From contig NZ_JARFIK010000001.1 in the NCBI RefSeq assembly GCF_029076695.1, forward strand, positions 1,302,001 to 1,366,000: 64,000 bases of DNA, read 5' to 3'. This document shows, piece by piece, positions 59,220 to 64,000 of this stretch (position 1 is the first letter of the stretch; each line of letters opens with the position of its first letter). The translations under genes and the position numbers were made by a program. This stretch comes from Adlercreutzia equolifaciens (GTDB taxonomy: Bacteria > Actinomycetota > Coriobacteriia > Coriobacteriales > Eggerthellaceae). Under the pieces are notes generated by a model, which saw only the letters and a program-made list of their open reading frames with translations, made no database searches and was not told where the DNA came from.

Positions 59220-59924
59220 ATGACCGAGGCCATTCCGGCGCTCTGCGAGGCCAACGTCTCACGCGCTGCTATTTATCGAGTGCTTGCATCGCTCTATTTC
59301 AAGGAGCTCTCTGAAGAGCAGCTCGACCATATCAAGGGTTTGGATTTTTCAGCTTTCGACGGTATGGACGAGGAGTTTTCTGCCGGCTGCGCTGATATTA
59401 CGGCGTATCTGAGGAGGAAGAACTCCGCCACCCGACAGTTGTTGGCGGCTGATTACGCCGGGGCCATCTTGGGAGCGGGTATGCACGACGAGCGTCGCGC
59501 TACGCCCTATGAGAGCGTGTTTACCAGCGAAAAGGGCCTCATGATGCAGGAGGCCCGCGATGAGGTGTACAAGACGCTTCTCAAGGCGCACCTAGAGGTC
59601 AACCCGAACCTCCGCGTGCCCGAGGATCATTTGAGCTTCATGTTCGAGTACCTTGCCGTCATGGCCGAGCGCTGCAACGAGAGTCTTCAGGCGGGGGATT
59701 TTGCCGAAGCATTGGAGAACCTGCAAACCGAGCAGTCCTTTCACCGTGATCACCTTTTGAATTGGATCGATGCCTACTGCGATTGCCTGGAGTCCTGTGC
59801 TGAAACGCGGTTTTACCAAGGCGTCGCAAAGATGACTCGCAGCTTCGTTTACCTCGACAAGGAGCTTCTCGATGATCTGACGGAGGCGGTTTCTGAGATG
59901 GTGGAGGACCGTGTCGCAGCCTAG
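59220..59924 (+). CDS. Module D TorD-family chaperone
   Basis: 234-aa cytosolic chaperone. Core VPEDHLSFMFEYLAVMAERCNESL near residues 135-158; TPYESVFTSEKGLMMQEAR upstream. AAAGGAGAGG precedes the ATG. The 189-base gap to the napG-like gene contains repeated GGTCA/TGACC half-sites. Confidence 0.88.
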   Translation: MTEAIPALCEANVSRAAIYRVLASLYFKELSEEQLDHIKGLDFSAFDGMDEEFSAGCADITAYLRRKNSATRQLLAADYAGAILGAGMHDERRATPYESVFTSEKGLMMQEARDEVYKTLLKAHLEVNPNLRVPEDHLSFMFEYLAVMAERCNESLQAGDFAEALENLQTEQSFHRDHLLNWIDAYCDCLESCAETRFYQGVAKMTRSFVYLDKELLDDLTEAVSEMVEDRVAA

Positions 59925-59953
59925 TTGATGTACTCCATGAGAAGCAACTTCCC

Positions 59954-60019
59954 AGGTCAAGTGCTGGTCAATTATTGACCAGCGAAGAAATGACCGAGAG
60001 GGCGGTGCTTTTCGGTCAA
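59954..60019 (+). promoter_or_regulatory. Cluster of GGTCA half-sites upstream of module D napGH
   Basis: Perfect dyad GCTGGTCAAT-T-ATTGACCAGC (59963-59983) and a second pair TGACCGA / TCGGTCA (59991-59997 and 60012-60018), plus a lone GGTCAA at 59955. Five half-sites in 65 bases suggest a dimeric or tetrameric regulator site. Confidence 0.5.
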
Positions 60020-60113
60020 ATATACATCTACGAGCTGGACAAAGCTTCCTTTACCGTTCAAGAAGTCGAATTGGCGATAAGACGAGGTCGCCAGAGAGGA
60101 GGGAGTTCTTCTC

Positions 60114-60686
60114 ATGGAGCGAAGAACATTTCTATACGGCGCCGGCGGGTGTGCGGTGCTGTTGGCGCTGGGGGGTACCGTGAAGGTGCTCGACGGCAAC
60201 GGCGAGGCGAGCGACGCGCTGCGTCCTCCCGGAGGCCAGGACGAGGACCGCTTTCGCTCGCTGTGCATCCGCTGCGATAAGTGTCGCACCGTCTGTCCCG
60301 AGGACTGCGTCTCGGTTTCGAGCATTGAGGACGGCTTGCTGAATGCGCGACTGCCTCGGCTTGATTTCCATCAGGGGAAGTGCACGTTCTGCGATTTGTG
60401 CATCGAGGCCTGCCCGACGGGCGCCCTCGAAGCGTTTGATCCCGCCTCCGACAAGATCGGCATTGCCGTGGTCGATCCCGATCGCTGCATTGCCTACGTG
60501 TCGGGCAGTTGCGACCGATGCGATGTCTGCGAATACGACGCCATTGTGTTCGATGAGATGAAGCGCCCCTCGGTAGTTGAGGAGAAGTGCAACGGTTGCG
60601 GTGCGTGCACCGAAGCGTGCACGGCCAATGTGTTCCTGAGTTTCGACGGCGATCGCCGCCGAGCCATCGAAGTGGTTCGGGCCTAA
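60114..60686 (+). CDS. Module D NapG-like ferredoxin
   Basis: 190-aa Fe-S protein with a short export signal (MERRTFLYGAGGCAVLLALGG). Clusters: CIRCDKCRTVC, CTFCDLCIEAC, CIAYVSGSCDRCDVC and CNGCGACTEAC. The third group reads CDRCDVCEYD, missing the usual CPYE proline and with an altered last Cys spacing, so that cluster may be modified. AGAGAGGAGGGAG precedes the ATG. It lies 9 bases before the napH-like gene. Confidence 0.87.
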   Translation: MERRTFLYGAGGCAVLLALGGTVKVLDGNGEASDALRPPGGQDEDRFRSLCIRCDKCRTVCPEDCVSVSSIEDGLLNARLPRLDFHQGKCTFCDLCIEACPTGALEAFDPASDKIGIAVVDPDRCIAYVSGSCDRCDVCEYDAIVFDEMKRPSVVEEKCNGCGACTEACTANVFLSFDGDRRRAIEVVRA

Positions 60687-60695
60687 GGGGGAGTA

Positions 60696-61802
60696 ATGAC
60701 TGAAAAAGAAGTGAAGAAATCCTCCAGGCCCACTGTTACCCAGGTGCGCACGGCGGTTCTTATCGTGGCCTTTGTAGGCATTGCTGTTGGCTTGGCATTC
60801 CATATCGGCTGGGGCACGCTGTCGTCCATGGGCATCGGCGCTATTGCGGCCATTTGTCCTTTGGGCGCGCTGGAAACGTTCGTGGCGTCCAAGACGCTCA
60901 TTCCCCGCATGGTGATCGCCCTCATCGCAGTGGTTGTCATTGCTATCCTGGTGGGACGCATGTTCTGCTCTTGGATTTGCCCTGTGCCGCCGCTCTCGAA
61001 GTTCTTCCGACCGGGCAAGAAAGATAAGGCCGGGGAGAAAAACGCCGAGAAAACGGCTGAAAATGGAGCCTCCGGCGCGGTGGCCGCCCCCTTGACAGCC
61101 GAGGAGCAGGCAACCCTTAAGGCTGCTACCAGTCATCACCACGAGGAGGGTTGCTCTTCCGAGAAGGGCCACCATTGCGGCGCCTGCGGCTCGCTCTCGC
61201 CCGTGGGCGGAAAACGCGACGGGCGCAAGATCGACAGCCGCCACTGGGTGCTCGGTGGCTCGCTTGTCTCGGCAGCTATCTTCGGTTTTCCGGTGTTCTG
61301 CCTGATCTGCCCGATCGGCTTGGTGTTCGCCACGGCCATTGCTGTGGTGCGCGCGGTGGGCTATCAGGAGCCCACGTGGTCGCTCTTGATTTTCCCGGCC
61401 ATCCTTATTGTGGAGCTGGTCGTGCTGCGCAAGTGGTGCCATAAGTTCTGCCCCATGGGTGCGCTGCTCTCTCTTCTTAACTGGGGCAACAACAAGATTC
61501 GTCCCAAGGTGAACGAGGAGGTGTGCCTGCGCTCGGCCAAGGGAACCGACTGCCAGGTGTGCGTGAATGTGTGCCCTGAGGGTCTCGACCCCCACAGCAA
61601 GCATATTCCGGAGTGCACGAAGTGCGGTCTCTGCGTTGATGCCTGCCCCTCCAAGGCCATCTCGCTTTTGGGCCGCTCCAAGAAACCGGTCCTTGCCGGA
61701 TCCGAGGTTGCCGTGAAGAAGCCGGCCTTTGTGGGATCAGAAAGCGCTGCCAAGACCACAACGCCCGACCTGGGCGACGATGCCGACCTGGTCCTCGATT
61801 AA
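60696..61802 (+). CDS. Module D NapH-like quinol dehydrogenase with a His/Cys-rich loop
   Basis: 368-aa membrane Fe-S protein. NapH motifs CPLGALETFV, CLICPIGLVFA and WCHKFCPMGALL; C-terminal CQVCVNVC and CTKCGLCVDAC. The interhelical loop includes SHHHEEGC and GHHCGACGSL (residues ~147-168), a potential metal site beyond the standard clusters. Its last codons begin a 16-bp tandem repeat that runs into the 3' flank. Confidence 0.9.
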   Translation: MTEKEVKKSSRPTVTQVRTAVLIVAFVGIAVGLAFHIGWGTLSSMGIGAIAAICPLGALETFVASKTLIPRMVIALIAVVVIAILVGRMFCSWICPVPPLSKFFRPGKKDKAGEKNAEKTAENGASGAVAAPLTAEEQATLKAATSHHHEEGCSSEKGHHCGACGSLSPVGGKRDGRKIDSRHWVLGGSLVSAAIFGFPVFCLICPIGLVFATAIAVVRAVGYQEPTWSLLIFPAILIVELVVLRKWCHKFCPMGALLSLLNWGNNKIRPKVNEEVCLRSAKGTDCQVCVNVCPEGLDPHSKHIPECTKCGLCVDACPSKAISLLGRSKKPVLAGSEVAVKKPAFVGSESAAKTTTPDLGDDADLVLD

Positions 61803-61853
61803 TCCGGCTCTCGACTGATTCGGTCCTCGACTGATCCGGTCCTCGACCAATCT
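61790..61853. repeat. Four tandem 16-bp repeats across the napH stop codon
   Basis: Units at 61790, 61806, 61822 and 61838 follow the pattern GG(T/C)(C/T)CTCGACTGATCC with 2-4 changes each. The first unit includes the last coding bases and the TAA of the module D napH-like gene. Confidence 0.85.
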
Positions 61854-61895
61854 GCTTCTTAGGTAATTCCCTTATATAGTGCCCCCTCCAGCTTA

Positions 61896-61933
61896 CCCGC
61901 TGCACCATGCCCTTACGGTGCAGCGGGTTTTTT
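61896..61933 (+). terminator. Strong terminator after module D
   Basis: Perfect 11-bp stem CCCGCTGCACC / GGTGCAGCGGG with a 10-nt loop and a TTTTTT tail. Confidence 0.93.
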
Positions 61934-62021
61934 ACGCCCTTGGCTACCACCGTGAGCCCAGACGACGCCGAGCTGCACAACTTACGGTGCGGCGGTTTTT
62001 ATGCTCTTAGCTACGGCGCTG

Positions 62022-62212
62022 CAGCAGTTTTTGCGAAAGGCCCACAATGATGGGGGGAGTCGCTGCGTTTTGACGGCGAGTATCGCGGGGGTGGGGCTCG
62101 CTGCGTTTTGACGGTGGGTTTCGAGGTAGTGGGGAGCTGCGAAAGGCCGAGGATGGGTTTTGCAGTGATGGCGCGCGTTGCGTTTTGACGGTGGGTTTCA
62201 CGGTGGTGGAAG
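62022..62212. repeat. Degenerate tandem repeats of about 38 bp
   Basis: CGCTGCGTTTTGACGG(T/C)G(G/A)GT starts at 62061 and 62099 and, as CGTTGCG..., at 62176. A more diverged copy fills 62137-62174 and possibly another precedes 62061. Spacing is 38 bases or twice that. Each copy ends in a GGTGGTGG-like run. No convincing gene is present. Confidence 0.65.
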
Positions 62213-62735
62213 CCGCGGTACCTAACTTCCAGAATCGGCGTCTTTGGTACCCGTCAACTTCCATCCTGAAGCTAGCCACCTGGGCTTTTGCAGGAGTGCG
62301 ATACCAATGTGGCCGATTTTGACTCGCCGAAGGGTACCAAATCCTCTTGTATTGGAACTAAGGCTGGAACCAAGGCTGATGGGGTCAAAGGTCGATGAAT
62401 CAAAGGTCGGTCGATGAGAATCAAGTCGAAAGCCGCCAAGGCGGGTGATGTGCCTTCCAGCACCCTTTCTCCTCCGCTAGATGCCCCTTGCATTTGGTGC
62501 TTCCCGTCGTGCGCGGGCCTGACCATCCTGGCTCTTTCGCTGGATAGCCGGTCCTGCGCCCTCTGGCGCCATCCCCGCTGCTCCTGGGCCGTTCCTGACG
62601 CCCCTGGCTGCCCCCGGCTCTTTCGCCGGGCGGTCCGTTCGGCCTTGGCGCCCCGGCCTTGGCGCCCTCTGGTGCCGCTCCCGGTGCGCGCCGTTGCGTA
62701 GAACCCAGTCTCTTCCGAACGCACAGCGCCTCACC
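62213..62735. other. Intergenic stretch without a convincing gene
   Basis: I see no ribosome-site-led gene here. The stretch holds GGTACC near 62216 and 62252, a local duplicate of CGGCCTTGGCGCCC near 62638 and 62653, and repeated AAAGGTCG(A)TGAATCAAAGGTCGG. It looks like decayed or repeat-derived DNA between modules D and E. Confidence 0.5.
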
Positions 62736-62738
62736 GAT

Positions 62739-62770
62739 CTTAAGGTTAAGGAGCAGTTAACCTCCTTAAG
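62739..62770. promoter_or_regulatory. Dyad upstream of module E
   Basis: Outer CTTAAGG / CCTTAAG and inner GGTTAA-N7-TTAACC. The following ~140 bases (62780-62920) are strikingly AT-rich with repeated TTAATT, a plausible promoter region for module E. Confidence 0.5.
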
Positions 62771-62984
62771 CACCTCTTTTTCTCCCTTATTTTGCTCTAG
62801 GAGGATGAGGTATTTTTAGGGTAGAAAACCATGAGTTCCCAGTTCGAGCGTTGGTTAATTCTTAATTGGTTCAGAAATAACCTCATTAGTTAATCAATTC
62901 AGATAATTATGAATCTGGGCGAGGCCGTTGCGTCCCCGTAACCTTCCCGTTGTTCGCAAGACGAGGGAAGAAAGGGGGACGACC

Positions 62985-63806
62985 ATGACTATGGTCATGA
63001 GCGAGACGGACACCGATACGTCCAAGGCCGACGAGCTGCCCGAGGGCAGTTATCCCGCCATCGAGGATCTGGAAGAACGCGTGCGCGCCGACGAGGAGGC
63101 CGCTGTTACGTTCACGCTTGAGGGTTTGACCCATGCCATTTGCAAGCAGCCGCTCAATCGTCCGATCTATCGCCGCATTCTCATGTTCTTCGATGAGGAG
63201 CATTCTACGGAAGAGGCCGAAGCATTCATCGCCGAGATTCCGGAGTTCACCTACGCCATTCAGCCCGAGGGTCGTTTTCTTGATGTGCTCGAGCGCAATG
63301 GCGGCATCGAGCGCGTTGCCGTGGAGGACGAAGAGACCGAGGGCGCGGAGTCTGCCGAGGCCATTGATGGCAGCCAGGAAGACGCCGACTCGGCCGCCGA
63401 GGCTGTCGAGGACAGTGAAACCGCAGCGGAAGAAGCGGTCGCCGAAGACGAGGCACCCGTCGATGAGCTGGCCAGTTTGGTGGGTGCTCGCTGGATTGTG
63501 ACCGACTTGGGTCGCCAGTACGTTGAGGCCACCGACCCCATGGCTCCGCTGAAGCAGCTTATTACCCAAGATGCCGACCGAACTGAAACCTATCTCATGG
63601 TGCTGGGCATGTGCGCTGAGGCGTCGCAGCCCCTTGCCGAGATCGAGCGCGCCGTGCGCGCCCTGCAAAACGAGAACAAAAGCGCCGCCCAGATACAACC
63701 GAGCATATATCTGGATCGACTAGAGCGTGTGGGCGGGCTTTATTGGAAAGGCCAGTGGAACATTACAGAAGAGGGGAGGAAGATCCTGGCCGATCTGACG
63801 GCGTAA
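62985..63806 (+). CDS. Tandem winged-helix-like protein of module E (unknown function)
   Basis: 273-aa cytosolic paralogue. Lobe 1 (residues ~40-105) begins FTLEGLTHAICKQPLNRPIYRRIL, close to the module B copy; between it and the lobe-1 wing (RWIVTDLGRQYV) lies a ~45-residue strongly acidic insertion. Lobe 2 ends SIYLDRLERVGGLYWKGQWNITEEGRKIL. AAAGGGGGAC precedes ATG 62985; the upstream frame extension is rejected. It ends 49 bases before the module E catalytic gene. Confidence 0.85.
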   Translation: MTMVMSETDTDTSKADELPEGSYPAIEDLEERVRADEEAAVTFTLEGLTHAICKQPLNRPIYRRILMFFDEEHSTEEAEAFIAEIPEFTYAIQPEGRFLDVLERNGGIERVAVEDEETEGAESAEAIDGSQEDADSAAEAVEDSETAAEEAVAEDEAPVDELASLVGARWIVTDLGRQYVEATDPMAPLKQLITQDADRTETYLMVLGMCAEASQPLAEIERAVRALQNENKSAAQIQPSIYLDRLERVGGLYWKGQWNITEEGRKILADLTA

Positions 63807-63855
63807 CAGCCGAAGCGATAGTAAGAGAAGGAACGCTAGAAGAAGGAGAACAATC

Positions 63856-64000
63856 GTGGCTGAACTCACGATGACGCGACGCACCTTCGCGAAGGCCAGC
63901 GCCCTTGCCGGCGTGGCCGCTGCGGTAGGTGCGACGATGACGGAGGGCCTGGCTGATGCCCCGGCGGCTTTCGCCGACGCCCCCGCCGAAGTCAAAACTT
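63856..64000 (+). CDS. Module E catalytic subunit, N-terminus only (Tat-exported molybdopterin oxidoreductase; cut by window edge)
   Basis: Only 48 codons are in the window. The GTG start is preceded by AGAAGGAGAA. The protein begins MAELTMTRRTFAKASALAG and continues with an Ala-rich segment to AFADAP, a Tat signal very like that of modules A and C. Identity as the catalytic subunit is inferred from this and from its place after the winged-helix gene, because the first cluster Cys residues lie beyond the edge. Confidence 0.75.
   Translation, partial: MAELTMTRRTFAKASALAGVAAAVGATMTEGLADAPAAFADAPAEVKT

Noticed and set aside
62272-62724. 150-codon minus-strand frame and overlapping plus-strand frame at 62414
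   Set aside because: Composition is low-complexity (Arg/Gly/Ala/Pro), there is no good ribosome site, and the area contains local duplications; it looks like chance frames in GC-rich intergenic DNA.

Overview
The window reads as chromosomal DNA of a high-GC, anaerobic gut-type actinobacterium of the Eggerthellaceae (Eggerthella/Gordonibacter/Adlercreutzia group). This is an inference from gene content: several Tat-exported molybdopterin oxidoreductase modules, flavin-dependent Tat-lipoprotein reductases paired with LysR regulators, membrane-embedded LuxR regulators, CstA, AsdA, and tRNA genes with encoded CCA ends. Genus and species cannot be fixed from the sequence alone.

Left part (1-25 kb), mostly housekeeping and accessory metabolism: the 3' end of groL; xanthine salvage (xpt plus an NCS2 permease); two LysR / FAD-reductase pairs (about 2.6-5.4 kb and 12.1-14.7 kb); a His-rich 'ArsP_2/manganese transporter'-type permease; a conserved unknown followed by cstA; an HD-domain hydrolase; a translationally coupled universal stress protein and MFS pair; tRNA-Lys and tRNA-Gln with a 20-nt duplicate of the tRNA-Gln 3' end; aspartate 4-decarboxylase (asdA); a MacB-type ABC transporter; and a metal-handling locus (26-aa membrane peptide, DUF6110-like protein, P1B-type ATPase).

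Right part (23.5-64 kb): five consecutive paralogous oxidoreductase modules, called A to E here. A full module runs: small tandem winged-helix-like protein; Tat-exported Mo/W-bisPGD catalytic subunit; four-cluster [4Fe-4S] subunit (DmsB-like); membrane anchor (DmsC-like); hairpin; TorD-like chaperone; Tat-exported NapG-like ferredoxin; NapH-like quinol dehydrogenase. A (25.4-33.2 kb) and D (54.0-61.8 kb) are complete. C (41.5-51.0 kb) has a LuxR gene between torD and napGH. B (33.6-41.3 kb) lacks the DmsC and NapGH genes, has a lipobox on its catalytic subunit, and carries a ferric-reductase-like membrane protein. E (from 63.0 kb) is cut by the window edge. Four LuxR regulators with 10-12-helix membrane domains are interleaved, and an Rpn-type nuclease gene lies between C and D.

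How it works together (inference): each catalytic subunit would be exported folded by Tat after TorD-assisted cofactor insertion. It would receive electrons from menaquinol through NapH/NapG or DmsC and the Fe-S subunit, and reduce a specific external organic or inorganic acceptor. The membrane LuxR proteins would sense that substrate. The repeated tandem winged-helix gene immediately before every catalytic subunit has no function I recognise and is the strongest candidate for something undescribed. Substrates cannot be read from the sequence.
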